A stretch of 64,000 nt of DNA from Budvicia aquatica DSM 5075 = ATCC 35567. GTDB taxonomy: Bacteria > Pseudomonadota > Gammaproteobacteria > Enterobacterales > Enterobacteriaceae. Where the stretch lies: contig NZ_ATYS01000010.1 in the NCBI RefSeq assembly GCF_000427805.1, forward strand, positions 94,013 to 158,012, written 5' to 3'. Under the pieces are notes generated by a model. That model was not told where the DNA came from. It was given only the letters and a program-made list of their open reading frames with translations, and did no database searches. Shown here in pieces: positions 42,186-50,874 of this stretch. Every line of letters starts with the position of its first letter. Within the stretch, counting starts at the first letter, position 1. A program made the position numbers and the translations under genes.

Positions 42186-42809
42186 TTAAACCATTGAGTA
42201 AGCCTTCCCCAGGCTTCCTTGATCATCGTCCCCATTGCTGCGCTTCGCGTTACAGGCTCTTATCCACTGTTCGCGCGACAGTTTATACAGACAATGTTTA
42301 GCCAAAGGGCTATTCACATCAACCGCAGGATGAATAAAGTGTTCCGATGAACGTCGCATCCCTAAGCGTTCCATAACCGCCTGAGAGCGGTGATTAATCA
42401 GGGCAGTAAAAGAGACAATCTCAGGCAGTTCCAACCGTTCAAAACCAACCGCCAGTGCACCCAAAGCCGCTTCTGTTGCATAACCTTGTCGCCAAAACTC
42501 AGCGGCGATTCGCCAGCCAATCTCAACGCAGGGATTAAAGGGTAAGTCCGCCGTCGGAATATGTAACCCGACAAAACCAATAAACTGGGCGTCATCCTTT
42601 CTTTCTGCAACCCAGAGCCCCCAGCCGCGTTCTGCGATCAGGGCCTGACAGCGATCGGCCATGGTATCACTGGTTTGTCGATCCATCAGGGCAGGAAAAA
42701 ACTCCATCACCTTTGGGTCAGCACTCATCTTAGCAAATGGCTGACGATCGGACGGTAGCCACTGGCGTAATCTCAAACGGGCGGTATCAAACTCTATCGG
42801 CTGACTCAT
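42186..42809 (-). CDS. GNAT-family N-acetyltransferase (RimJ/RimL type)
   Basis: 207 residues. Residues about 5-170 match the RimJ/RimL-type GNAT fold: the N-terminal TARLRLRQWLPSD, the strand VEIGWRIAAEFWRQGYATEAALGAL with the acetyl-CoA pyrophosphate loop (R/Q-x-x-G-x-A near QGYATE, about 112) and NHRSQAVMERLGMRR (about 143-157). Substrate unknown, possibly a protein N-terminus or small amine. It begins 20 bases after the YcaD-like MFS gene, so they are cotranscribed. The last 14 residues, DDDQGSLGKAYSMV, nearly repeat the end of that MFS protein, an unusual shared tail not part of the GNAT fold. Confidence 0.85.
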   Translation of the reverse strand: MSQPIEFDTARLRLRQWLPSDRQPFAKMSADPKVMEFFPALMDRQTSDTMADRCQALIAERGWGLWVAERKDDAQFIGFVGLHIPTADLPFNPCVEIGWRIAAEFWRQGYATEAALGALAVGFERLELPEIVSFTALINHRSQAVMERLGMRRSSEHFIHPAVDVNSPLAKHCLYKLSREQWIRACNAKRSNGDDDQGSLGKAYSMV

Positions 42810-42829
42810 AATGCTGACCTTTTGATTGG

Positions 42830-44284
42830 CTAAACCATGGTATAGGCTTTTTCCAGACTACCTTCATCGTCGTCATCATCTTGGCTGCCGGGTTTGTTTT
42901 CTCCCGGCTCTCTGATAACAATAACCTGATGTTCTGGTTCATCAGGTTGCAAAATGATATCAGGCTCTGATTCTGTCACTTCAGCCTCAGCGGCGTCAAT
43001 TTCAGGTTCTTCGATAACTTCCGGCGCCGGCATGCTTTCCTGAATCATTTGCTCATCAAAGCTTGGGTTAAGGGCCGGTGATAACGGTGAACTCATTAGG
43101 CTATCCGGCATAGCAATATGTGGTAGCGGGGCATCGTCCACAAACTGCTCTTCGTCTTTCTTCACCGTACGGCTCAGGGACATCATCATCACCCCGCACA
43201 GCGCAAAGAAAGCATACAGAATATTACCGCCCAACGGCTGCATCAGCGCGCCGACAATCAGCGGGCCGATACTGGCTCCAACGCCAAACGACATCAATAA
43301 GCAGGCCGCTAATGACACCCGACGCTCCGGTTCAATCATATCATTGGCTAAAGCGACCACTAACGGATAAAGGGTAAATTGCAGCATGCCGACCACAAAA
43401 CCAATACCGAGTAACAGGTGAAACTCAATCTGGGGCAAAATAGCCAGCGGCAGCGCCGCCAGCGCCAATAACAGGGCATTAATACGCATCAGTAGCGTAC
43501 GGTTATATTTGTCCGACAGCCAGCTTAACGGCAACTGGGCTACCAGCCCGGCAAAAATCGAAACGGCCATAAACAGACCGGTTTGCTGAGTAGAAAGCGA
43601 TTGCAGGCTGGAGTAAACCGGAGCCAAACCATAGAACGACCCAACCACCATGCCAACCACTAAGGTTGAAGCCAGAATCTTAGGAATCGAACCAATAAAG
43701 AACTTCAGCTCCATCGGTGCCGGAGAGATTTGCTGAGCATGGCTGCGGGTAGTCAGGGCAATAGGCACCAGGCAAAGTGAAAAGCACAGGGCAATAATCA
43801 GCAGCGAGCTTAGGCCTAAGTCCGGCTGCAACATCAGTACCATCTGGCCCAGCGCCATTCCAAGATAGGACGCTGCCATATAAAAGCCAAACACCACGCC
43901 ACGCTGATTAGGCTCAGCCTGATCGTTAAACCAGCTTTCGAGCACCATGTACTGACACATCATACACAGGCCGATAATCAGCCTCAGACCAACCCACACG
44001 GGAATAAATTCGGTTAATCCGTGCATCAGCACTGCGGCAGTAATAATACCGGCACAGGAGACATAAGCCCGAATATGGCCTACCCGGGCGATTAAAAAAT
44101 GACCAATCTTACCACCGATAACTAAGCCAATGTAGTTAGCTGCGGTAATCGCACCGATCAAAGCACCGCTAACGTTAACGGAAGCCAGACGAAGAGAGAT
44201 ATAGGTGGTAAGAAGGCCTGAACCTAACAACATGATCATCGTTGTGGTATACAGCGGAAAAAATACGCCAAGTGCTTTTTTCAC
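42830..44284 (-). CDS. MFS transporter, YcaD-like, with a long acidic C-terminal tail
   Basis: 484 residues. Residues about 1-375 are a 12-helix MFS of the YcaD-like group: an early LGSGLLTTYISLRLA, and LGLCMMCQYMVLESWFNDQAEPNQRGVVFGFYMAASYLGMALGQ near residue 105, whose [VL]ESW acidic motif is typical. The remaining about 110 residues are a cytoplasmic, Glu/Asp/Pro-rich disordered extension ending DDDDEGSLEKAYTMV. E. coli YcaD (382 residues) lacks it. The substrate is unknown. The gene is first in a two-gene unit with the GNAT gene. A terminator at 44337-44371 separates it from the upstream gsiB-like gene. Confidence 0.82.
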   Translation of the reverse strand: MKKALGVFFPLYTTTMIMLLGSGLLTTYISLRLASVNVSGALIGAITAANYIGLVIGGKIGHFLIARVGHIRAYVSCAGIITAAVLMHGLTEFIPVWVGLRLIIGLCMMCQYMVLESWFNDQAEPNQRGVVFGFYMAASYLGMALGQMVLMLQPDLGLSSLLIIALCFSLCLVPIALTTRSHAQQISPAPMELKFFIGSIPKILASTLVVGMVVGSFYGLAPVYSSLQSLSTQQTGLFMAVSIFAGLVAQLPLSWLSDKYNRTLLMRINALLLALAALPLAILPQIEFHLLLGIGFVVGMLQFTLYPLVVALANDMIEPERRVSLAACLLMSFGVGASIGPLIVGALMQPLGGNILYAFFALCGVMMMSLSRTVKKDEEQFVDDAPLPHIAMPDSLMSSPLSPALNPSFDEQMIQESMPAPEVIEEPEIDAAEAEVTESEPDIILQPDEPEHQVIVIREPGENKPGSQDDDDDEGSLEKAYTMV

Positions 44285-44336
44285 GACACCATCCTGATTT
44301 TATCTGTTGAAGTAGCAATGTTGTTAATAGTAACAA

Positions 44337-44371
44337 AAAAACCGGCATATTGGGTGAATATGCCGGTTTTT
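44337..44371 (-). terminator. Terminator between the gsiB-like gene and the MFS gene
   Basis: AAAACCGGCATAT and ATATGCCGGTTTT pair over 13 bases around a seven-base loop. Runs of A and T flank it. It lies about 87 bases after the gsiB-like stop on the minus strand. Confidence 0.85.
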
Positions 44372-44457
44372 GTCGGGATTGATAAGTAAATGTGATGAAC
44401 TTCGCCTATCTCAACGGCGTCACTCACATAAACTAACCCATGACTAATACGCTGATG

Positions 44458-46020
44458 CTATTTCTTCTTATCAGCCAGATCGATCTCTTCAAAATTAAAG
44501 GAGCCATCAGGCATAACCTTCACGCCGGACAGATTATTATTGTGCACATACAGCACTTTTTCAGTCACTAAAAATGCCCAAGGAGCATCGGCCCAAACCT
44601 GATCCTGAACGGCCTTATAGATTTTGGCTTTGGCTTCTCGGTCGGTAGTTTGCAGCGCCTTTTTAAGATCCTCATCAACCAGCGGATTACTGTAGTACGC
44701 GGTATTGAACTGCTTAGGTGGCCATGCCTGAGTCGATACCAACGGCGTCAAGGCAAAATCCGGCTCCATTGTCGATGCCGACCAGCCCACGTAATACATG
44801 CGTACTTCTGCTTTTTTAGCATCCGGCACGCTTTCAACTAATGCCACCCGTTGCCCGGCCTCCAGCGCTCGCACGTTAACTTTAATTCCAACCTGCCCTA
44901 GCTGCTGCTGTACAGACTGAATCACTTTTTGCGCCGTAATATGGTTAAATGCTGACCACAACGTGGTTTCAAAGCCGTCCGGGTAACCGGCCTCTTTCAG
45001 CAACTCTTTGGCTTTAGCCGGATCGTAGGGCCATTGACCATAGCTCTGTGAAAACTCAATACCCTTAGGTAAAACACCTTCAGCCGGAACCGCATAGCCG
45101 GAGAAAGCCACCTTAATCAGCGCATCTTTATTAATCGCGTAGTTAATCGCCTGTCTGACCCGAACATCATCAAATGGCTTTTGCTGAGTATTAAAGCTGA
45201 TATAACGCTGAATAATCGACGGACCGCTGACCAACGTCAGGTTCTTATCATTCTCCAGCAGCTTGGCCTGCTCATAAGGAATAGTATAAGCAAACTGGGC
45301 TTCGCCGGTTTGCATCACCGCCGCCCGAGTATTGTTATCAACAATCGGTCGCCAGGTAATGGTATCGACCTTTGGCAGGCCCTTTTTCCAGTAACCGTCA
45401 AACTTCTTCACTTTCAGGCTATCTGTCGGGTTCCAGTTCACATACTCAAACGGACCGGTACCCACCGGATGGAAACCGATCTCCTTGCCATATTGCTTAA
45501 TTGCCGCCGGAGAAATCATGACGGCTGAAGGGTGAGCCAGCGTGTTAACAAATGCTGAATAAGGCTGATTAAGCGTAAGTCTCACTTCATCCGGCGCAAT
45601 CACTTCCGTTTTAACGATCCGATTAAACAGATTAAAGCGTTTGAGGTGGTTATCCGGGTTGGTGACCCGATCAAAGTTAACTTTCACCGCATCGGCATTA
45701 AAGTCGGTACCATCGTGAAACTTAATATTTTTCTTGAGCTTAATGGTATATATCAGCCCATCATCGCTAACGGTATAGCTATCGGCCAAGACGTTAACCA
45801 GTTTGGCATCGGCATCAAAACCAAATAATCCCTGATAAAACGATTTAGACACCGCTTGAGAAAGGGTATCGTTGGCATCATAAGGATCTAAGGTTGTGAA
45901 AGTAGAATAGACGGCAATAACCGCGTCTTTATCAGCGAAAGCATTGGCGCTGAATCCCATCACCGCGGAAAGCCCCAAGGCCAGCGTACTTCTTCGTATT
46001 GTTGTGCTCAAAAATGTCAT
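44458..46020 (-). CDS. gsiB: GsiB-like periplasmic binding protein (family 5 peptide/glutathione type)
   Basis: 520 residues. A signal peptide of about 29 residues ([16 protein letters not shown]) precedes a type II binding protein of the DppA/OppA family. It resembles E. coli GsiB over its whole length: [29 protein letters not shown] (about 40-68), [37 protein letters not shown], and [16 protein letters not shown]. GsiB binds glutathione for import by GsiACD. Here no ATPase or permease genes flank it: the upstream side is a repeat and a lipoprotein gene. It is thus an orphan binding protein that would share or complement a transporter encoded elsewhere. Symbol given for the resemblance; ligand unproven. 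Confidence 0.75.
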   Translation of the reverse strand: MTFLSTTIRRSTLALGLSAVMGFSANAFADKDAVIAVYSTFTTLDPYDANDTLSQAVSKSFYQGLFGFDADAKLVNVLADSYTVSDDGLIYTIKLKKNIKFHDGTDFNADAVKVNFDRVTNPDNHLKRFNLFNRIVKTEVIAPDEVRLTLNQPYSAFVNTLAHPSAVMISPAAIKQYGKEIGFHPVGTGPFEYVNWNPTDSLKVKKFDGYWKKGLPKVDTITWRPIVDNNTRAAVMQTGEAQFAYTIPYEQAKLLENDKNLTLVSGPSIIQRYISFNTQQKPFDDVRVRQAINYAINKDALIKVAFSGYAVPAEGVLPKGIEFSQSYGQWPYDPAKAKELLKEAGYPDGFETTLWSAFNHITAQKVIQSVQQQLGQVGIKVNVRALEAGQRVALVESVPDAKKAEVRMYYVGWSASTMEPDFALTPLVSTQAWPPKQFNTAYYSNPLVDEDLKKALQTTDREAKAKIYKAVQDQVWADAPWAFLVTEKVLYVHNNNLSGVKVMPDGSFNFEEIDLADKKK

Positions 46021-46167
46021 CCTATCCCCCTGCGTAGAATAGATTTATTTATCAATATGTTAATTATTATGTTGTGTCAGACTTTTATCATAAGAACACA
46101 TAAAGATTAGTAACAGATCTGAGGATTAAACAGAAATACAAAAAAAATATGAGATATAGCCAAAATA

Positions 46168-46359
46168 ATTCGAGTTGCATCGCGACGGCAAGTAAGCGAG
46201 TCCCGATGAGCTTACTCAGGTAAGTGATTATTAGGCCCATTAATGGGCCTAACCCCTTCGGGGCCGCTGCCAGCAGCGTTCAAATCTACTTACAGCAGAT
46301 TTGTCGGGTGAGTAAACGCAGCCAACAAAGATGCAGCTTGAAGTATGACGGGTATAGAG
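46168..46359. repeat. Enterobacterial palindromic dispersed repeat (MITE-like)
   Basis: The left end, TTCGAGTTGCATC, and the right end, GATGCAGCTTGAAGTATGACGGG, are inverted copies of each other (arms of at least 13 bases with two mismatches). Between them are subsidiary stems such as TTAGGCCCATTAATGGGCCTAA and imperfect pairs. The TTCAAGCTGCAT and TATGACGGGTAT end is a recurring repeat motif in Yersinia, Serratia and Photorhabdus intergenic regions. It carries no gene, and is probably a non-autonomous element mobilised in trans. Confidence 0.65.
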
Positions 46360-46502
46360 GTTAATTAAATAAGGTGAAGTAATCATTGTAGATACGCGAT
46401 GAGAGTCTGCCATCGATATAACTTAATCCTCCATCCTGTTTTAGCAGAAGATCGTCGTCATAACCATACCGCACTTCGGTATCGACACTATTTAAAAAAA
46501 CC

Positions 46503-46527
46503 AACGGGGGCAATATTAGGCCCCCGT
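46503..46527 (-). terminator. Terminator after the small lipoprotein gene
   Basis: AACGGGGGC (46503-46511) and GCCCCCGTT (46519-46527) form a nine-bp stem, 32 bases downstream of the minus-strand stop at 46559, followed by GGTTTTTTT on that strand. Confidence 0.8.
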
Positions 46528-46558
46528 TCGTCAACGTTATCAGTATTCAGATCAAATA

Positions 46559-46954
46559 TTATTGATACAGAGCCTGTTGCTGAGCCAGATTTTGCTGAAT
46601 ATCACGATCTATATTAGCAACCCAGCGATTATAGTCACTCGGGACTCGATCCATGCTCACAGTTAAGTTCTTACTGCCAACATATTCAATCGTGTATTTA
46701 GATGAAGTGTAAGGAATACGAATATCAACGTAGCTTTGGCGAGTGATCAGTTTTCCGGTAATAACACCATCACGTACTTGCTTCATCTCCCAGCCCTGAC
46801 CGGTGCCCGCATCAACAATCGCTTTTTCAATCTGTGCCGGGGTAAAGCTACCGTTGATATCCGACGTTTTATTACGGGCCGGTACGTTTCCGCTACAGCC
46901 AACAATAAACATCACTGCAATAACACCGATAAATAGCGCTTTTAAACTTCTCAT
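46559..46954 (-). CDS. Small putative lipoprotein of unknown function
   Basis: 131 residues. A type II signal peptide, MRSLKALFIGVIAVMFIVGC, ends in the lipobox FIVGC (Cys 20); the residue after Cys is Ser, which suggests outer-membrane sorting. The mature part has a beta-rich core: FTPAQIEKAIVDAGTGQGWEMKQVRDGVITGKLITRQSYVDIRIPYTSSKYTIEYVGS. This resembles small conserved lipoproteins of enterobacteria of unknown function. It is monocistronic with its own terminator. Confidence 0.75.
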   Translation of the reverse strand: MRSLKALFIGVIAVMFIVGCSGNVPARNKTSDINGSFTPAQIEKAIVDAGTGQGWEMKQVRDGVITGKLITRQSYVDIRIPYTSSKYTIEYVGSKNLTVSMDRVPSDYNRWVANIDRDIQQNLAQQQALYQ

Positions 46955-47381
46955 AGATTTATGCTCTCCATTTTAACTAACCGGGAAAAATACCGTTTAT
47001 CTTCCCACATTCCATAAAATTACCGCCAGATAATACCCTAATATTTGATCGGTTAGCTAACAATGGAAGAAAAAAACAGCAGTTTTCCTCTAGGCTAACG
47101 CTTAATACAGTATGGATACAACGTCATCAATGATGCAGTCCACCGAATAATACTCCCCGTCTATTAGTGGCATAAACTGGGTTAATCTCACAGGGGGCAA
47201 CCTGTCGGACGCACAGCATTTGTAGCCCACATGGTGAGTTCGAAAGAACCTATAACGTCATTGGCCATCAGAGCCAGACAGCGGGATATCTCACCGACAG
47301 ATTCGATAGCATCTGTTCATAATACTGCTGTCAGGTTACTGAACGCAAAAACACCATCACCGAGCATATTCCATTTTTATA
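46955..47381. other. Intergenic region, possible degraded coding sequence
   Basis: About 425 bases. The part 47160-47360 is less AT-rich and has short open stretches (for example INWVNLTGGNLSDAQHL on the plus strand near 47170) that look like decayed coding DNA, but no intact gene is present. Confidence 0.35.
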
Positions 47382-48119
47382 CTACAAAATATTCACTATC
47401 GACTTAGACAATTGTTCTTCAAGAATAGGTTGTGCTTCTTCAAAAACTAAATTTACTTTATTAGCATTTGAAACCACTCGTGTCTGATATTTATTTTGAT
47501 TCCCACTTTCTGTACTAGATTGAATTTTCGCACCAGACGTTCCCTGCCTTAATACGGCAATATTATCAGTAGTAACAGATGTTTTTGTTCGTTCAGAAAT
47601 TTGGACATCGGTAATCATTGTATAATTTACATCTTCAACCATTGCATCTGCAGCCAACCCTATCACACCAGATACGAGTCCAACACCTAATATAGCCCCA
47701 CCAGAACTGGAATTATAAGCAGTTATCCCGGCCCCCAGAGCTGCTCCCATCATTGCCCCTTCATAACCCTGATTTAAAAACTTCTGAGAATCACGCAGGT
47801 CCATTTTTTCGGCTTTTAAAATATTAGCCTGTATCCAATAATGAGCAGCATCCGGATCGTTAACAACCTGATATCCCTTAGAAGATATATCCGTAGCTAT
47901 ACGCTCTTTCAACCCACTCATATCTCTATCTGAGGTATTTTTAACTTGAATGAAAACTGTTTTTTGACTTGATGGTTCTAGCCAAATAGTCTGGCTCATC
48001 TGTGTTTTTACATCCAAATTTCGTTTTTTAATCGCTGTATTCATTGCCCCGCAGCCAGACAACACCAATGCAGAGAAAATAACACTAACCAATAAAATTT
48101 TTCTTTTAATCCGTAACAT
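47382..48119 (-). CDS. traT: TraT-family outer-membrane lipoprotein (surface exclusion / complement resistance)
   Basis: 245 residues; plasmid TraT has 244. Signal peptide with lipobox LSGC (Cys about 23), then [28 protein letters not shown], nearly identical to plasmid F TraT. A central glycine-rich hydrophobic region ([61 protein letters not shown]) and the C-terminus [17 protein letters not shown] also match. TraT blocks conjugation between like donors and gives serum resistance. No other tra gene is near, and the surroundings are AT-rich, so this is an orphan chromosomal copy, probably acquired. Confidence 0.92.
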   Translation of the reverse strand: MLRIKRKILLVSVIFSALVLSGCGAMNTAIKKRNLDVKTQMSQTIWLEPSSQKTVFIQVKNTSDRDMSGLKERIATDISSKGYQVVNDPDAAHYWIQANILKAEKMDLRDSQKFLNQGYEGAMMGAALGAGITAYNSSSGGAILGVGLVSGVIGLAADAMVEDVNYTMITDVQISERTKTSVTTDNIAVLRQGTSGAKIQSSTESGNQNKYQTRVVSNANKVNLVFEEAQPILEEQLSKSIVNIL

Positions 48120-48950
48120 GCGAAATCCTTTATCAAAATAAGAAAGTGGGGGGGACTATAATTCTATTTAAATAGATAAGTAACCATGATAGATAGCCTG
48201 CTATTAATTATTTTTATTGCAATAACATTATACAGATAATTTCAATTTAAAAAATAAATCGCTCATCATCCTTATCAAGAACAAGATATTACTAATAACC
48301 CAAGATTTATCACACCAGATTGTTTATAAATCATTTTTAAAAATGCGATTCTTAATAGTGTTGCTTAACTAGCAACATCTTCAATTTCATCAAAATGAGA
48401 CAAAGAGCTCTACTAACGACCAGTACACAATACCATGGTCGCATTTCGCAGGTTTCGCAGGTTTCGCAGGTTTCGCAGGTTTCGCAGGTTTCGCAGGTTT
48501 CGCAGGTTTCGCAGGTTTCGCAGGTTTCGCAGGTTTCGCAGAATAAGAACTTTCAATAAATCACACAATAAAAATATAACCATTTGATATAAAACATTAA
48601 TTACTTAAATGAATAGTAATAACCACCAATATTGTAACCATGCTGAGTACTAGAAGTCGTTCTTCGGTCTGGCAAGCGCTCCCCACAAACCAAAATAGCA
48701 ATCCCGCCTAAAAAATCAGACGATTTATAAGGTAGTGGCTCTATAATGATGACAGACTATATATCGCTCTAGGTGGCAATACACCAACACAGCGTGCATT
48801 ATGTGTTACTTGAATTTTATTTATAATTCCCCAACCCGACTACGTTACGGAGAAAAGGCAAGGAACAGAGGCTCAGTATCTCCAGCCTAATTATTTTGCC
48901 TCTGATAGTATTAACACCTCGCTGATTATTAAACTCAGGAACCGATCGTC
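48120..48950. other. AT-rich gene-poor region containing a 9-bp tandem array
   Basis: About 830 bases between divergent traT and acpT. The tandem repeat at 48444-48541 dominates it. No RNA gene or intact protein gene is evident; the only frame of note runs through the repeat (48435-48587). The 48600-48950 part has no feature I can name. Confidence 0.5.
48444..48541. repeat. Tandem repeat, unit TTTCGCAGG, about 11 copies
   Basis: Ten perfect nine-base units and an eleventh lacking its last base run without interruption. A unit length that is a multiple of three keeps any reading frame. On the plus strand a frame from ATG 48435 to the stop ending at 48587 encodes MVA, then about 11 Phe-Arg-Arg units, then a 15-residue tail, but no ribosome binding site precedes it. 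Confidence 0.95.
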
Positions 48951-49664
48951 ATGACGCCATTGCCAAAAATCGCTGTTGCTCTGCTGCACTTACCGTCAGA
49001 GGAGTGGTTGCCGCCGGATGTTTCTCGGCTGCCGGCAGCGTTGCGGGCTCAGGCAGAAGGCTTTAACCCTAAGCGCCGGCAACAGTTTCTTGCCGGGCGC
49101 TGGCTATTAGCGGAGCTGCTATTTAATCAAGCCAACTGCCCTGAACTGCCGGAAATTGATACAACGGATAATGGCCGACCGGTATTTACCGGCTCTGGCT
49201 TACCCGATTTTAATATCAGCCACAGCGGCGAATATATTATGGTCGCCCTGTCATATGGCCATCGGTTAGGCTTAGACGTTGAACATATCCGCCCGCGTAA
49301 CAAACTGATGGCGCTGGCTAAATATAGCTTTAGTGTTGAAGAGTATCAGTGGCTAATGGCCCAGCCTGAGTCGCAGCAGACAGACAGGTTCTGGCAGCTA
49401 TGGACGCTAAGAGAATCAACGCTCAAGCTGGCAGCCAAGGGCGTGTGGCAGATGAAACAGATTCGTATTAATCCACAGCAAAAATGGCTATCGGCAGACT
49501 TTCAGCCCCGTTTATTTGGCTTAACCAGCCGCCACGATGACATCGCTTGGGCCATAGCCAGCGATAGCCTGGTAGAAAACATCGAACTCTGGCAGGCTAA
49601 TGGGGAATCTCCCTATCTGACAATGGCCCGAGTGCCCTGTATTTATCAGTTTAAAACGCCATAA
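48951..49664 (+). CDS. acpT: 4'-phosphopantetheinyl transferase AcpT-like
   Basis: 237 residues. It transfers the phosphopantetheine arm from CoA to a carrier-protein serine. The family motifs are present in order: GRPVF...LPDFNISHSG (P2, about residues 64-83), GLDVEHI (P3 metal-binding, about 103-109), and WTLRESTLKLAAKG (P4, about 151-164, with R and S instead of the more usual K and A of WTxKEA). AcpT serves non-fatty-acid carrier proteins in E. coli. No polyketide or peptide synthetase lies nearby, so its carrier target must be elsewhere. Annotated as AcpT by family and size (Sfp-type, single polypeptide). Confidence 0.85.
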   Translation: MTPLPKIAVALLHLPSEEWLPPDVSRLPAALRAQAEGFNPKRRQQFLAGRWLLAELLFNQANCPELPEIDTTDNGRPVFTGSGLPDFNISHSGEYIMVALSYGHRLGLDVEHIRPRNKLMALAKYSFSVEEYQWLMAQPESQQTDRFWQLWTLRESTLKLAAKGVWQMKQIRINPQQKWLSADFQPRLFGLTSRHDDIAWAIASDSLVENIELWQANGESPYLTMARVPCIYQFKTP

Positions 49665-49712
49665 GACTTAAGATAATCCGTCTTTTTACTACAGGGAGTT
49701 ATCAATCGCTTT

Positions 49713-50303
49713 ATGTCATTATCTACCGAACAAAAAATGGCTATTCTGCTAGCCCTTCTTCAACAGCAGGCTATCGCTGAAAAAGAGTTTAATAAGGCTA
49801 AATTTTATCTGTTATCCGATCGCGATAGTGACTTCTATGACGACGCAACAGCAATATCATGGCTGTTGAAAAATCAGATAATTGGCGCCCGACAGGACTC
49901 TATTGAAGACAGGTCAACACGGCAACCTGAATCAAAAATTGCCCAACAACAGCGACATACGCAAGAGTTGCTTACCCAGTTACTTAATACCGACTTTATC
50001 AATCAGGCTCAGTTTGGCTCCATAAGTAAAACCCTGATGGCCCGACCAGACCTCAAATTTAATACCGCTTATCACCTGTTCGCCTGGTTGGTAGAGCAAG
50101 GTATGGCTTCACCTCAGCCCGACCATCAGGCGACGACTTCCTCAATTAAAGCTGAAACTGAAAGATTGCAAAGTGACATAAGGGACAGTTCTCGGCAAAG
50201 CCCGTCGCCGGAAGATAAGAAAAAAACGCTCACCCGCAAACTGCTATTCGGCTTTGGACTGATTATTATTCTTGGCGTAATCAGTAATTTGATTCAGCGA
50301 TAG
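49713..50303 (+). CDS. Unknown tail-anchored protein with two copies of a new ~55-residue domain
   Basis: 196 residues, no family recognised. Residues about 6-60 and 78-132 are two copies of one motif: LL..L....I....F......L......F....AI.WL....I. The first contains ALLQQQAIAEKEFNKAKFYLL and AISWLLKNQIIG, the second LLTQLLNTDFINQAQFGSISKTL and HLFAWLVEQGMAS. A polar linker (about 135-172) leads to one C-terminal membrane helix, LLFGFGLIIILGVISNLI. The same domain opens the gene at 63648. The topology (soluble repeats facing the cytoplasm with a tail anchor, or secreted in reverse) cannot be set. acpT ends 48 bases upstream on the same strand, so they may be cotranscribed. Confidence 0.7.
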   Translation: MSLSTEQKMAILLALLQQQAIAEKEFNKAKFYLLSDRDSDFYDDATAISWLLKNQIIGARQDSIEDRSTRQPESKIAQQQRHTQELLTQLLNTDFINQAQFGSISKTLMARPDLKFNTAYHLFAWLVEQGMASPQPDHQATTSSIKAETERLQSDIRDSSRQSPSPEDKKKTLTRKLLFGFGLIIILGVISNLIQR

Positions 50304-50487
50304 AAAATGCTCAAACAGTTGAGAGTATGGCCTGAAGTGCCCGTTTATAGTCTGGATAATTTTCCCACTTAGATTAAACTAGCGGGGAAAAATCAGCCCG
50401 CAATAACGAAGCGCGAACTAAAGATAAATAACGTCACTTATTATCACTGTACAGCGACTTAATCACGACGACCAAAAGGAAATTTGA

Positions 50488-50868
50488 ATGAAATTAATCG
50501 GTTCCCGCAACGAGCTTAACCGACGCAATGAGTTATTGTATTCCGAAAGGTTTATCAATAAAAAAGCATCCATCGTGTCTTTTCTGAATAAAAGATATAA
50601 CGAAATAAAATCTGTGTATGTATTGGCGCAGATACAAGAACAAGATGAAGACATCTATAAACTGATAGTTAACAGTAAATTAGTTGTCAGTTTCAAATTA
50701 TCGCGAACGGATGAAAGTATTAGTGATATTTCAGAGATATCTGTTTTAAATTACAAAAAAAGCATAGAAAAAAAAGCAGATAAATTAGATCTGGCTATTG
50801 CATTGGATATGCTGAATACCGATATCCAAAAAGCCGGTTTATCATTGAAAAGAAAAAAGAACTATTGA
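50488..50868 (+). CDS. Small unknown protein coupled to a macrodomain gene
   Basis: 126 residues, Lys- and Ile-rich, with no signal peptide or membrane helix. The N-terminus is MKLIGSRNELNRRNELLYSERF; the middle reads KLIVNSKLVVSFKLSRTDES; the C-terminus is basic (KKAD...SLKRKKNY). AAAAGGAAA lies just upstream of the ATG. It is six bases from the macrodomain gene, strongly suggesting cotranscription. I do not recognise it; a partner, substrate or toxin role for the macrodomain enzyme is conceivable but unproven. Base composition is AT-rich, unlike acpT. Confidence 0.6.
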   Translation: MKLIGSRNELNRRNELLYSERFINKKASIVSFLNKRYNEIKSVYVLAQIQEQDEDIYKLIVNSKLVVSFKLSRTDESISDISEISVLNYKKSIEKKADKLDLAIALDMLNTDIQKAGLSLKRKKNY

Positions 50869-50874
50869 TAAATA

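Larger units (their letters stand above)
46021..46558. other. Gene-free region with a dispersed palindromic repeat
   Basis: Holds the upstream region of the gsiB-like gene, the repeat at about 46168-46359, and a terminator at 46503-46527 for the next minus-strand gene. I see no coding sequence; a 72-codon plus-strand frame at 46399 has no support. Confidence 0.5.

Noticed and set aside
46399..46617. 72-codon plus-strand frame in the 46 kb intergenic region
   Set aside because: Runs through the terminator of the lipoprotein gene and overlaps its 3' end; no protein features.
48444..48541. CRISPR array
   Set aside because: The units are nine bases long and contiguous, without spacers, and no cas gene is near. 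It is a simple tandem repeat.
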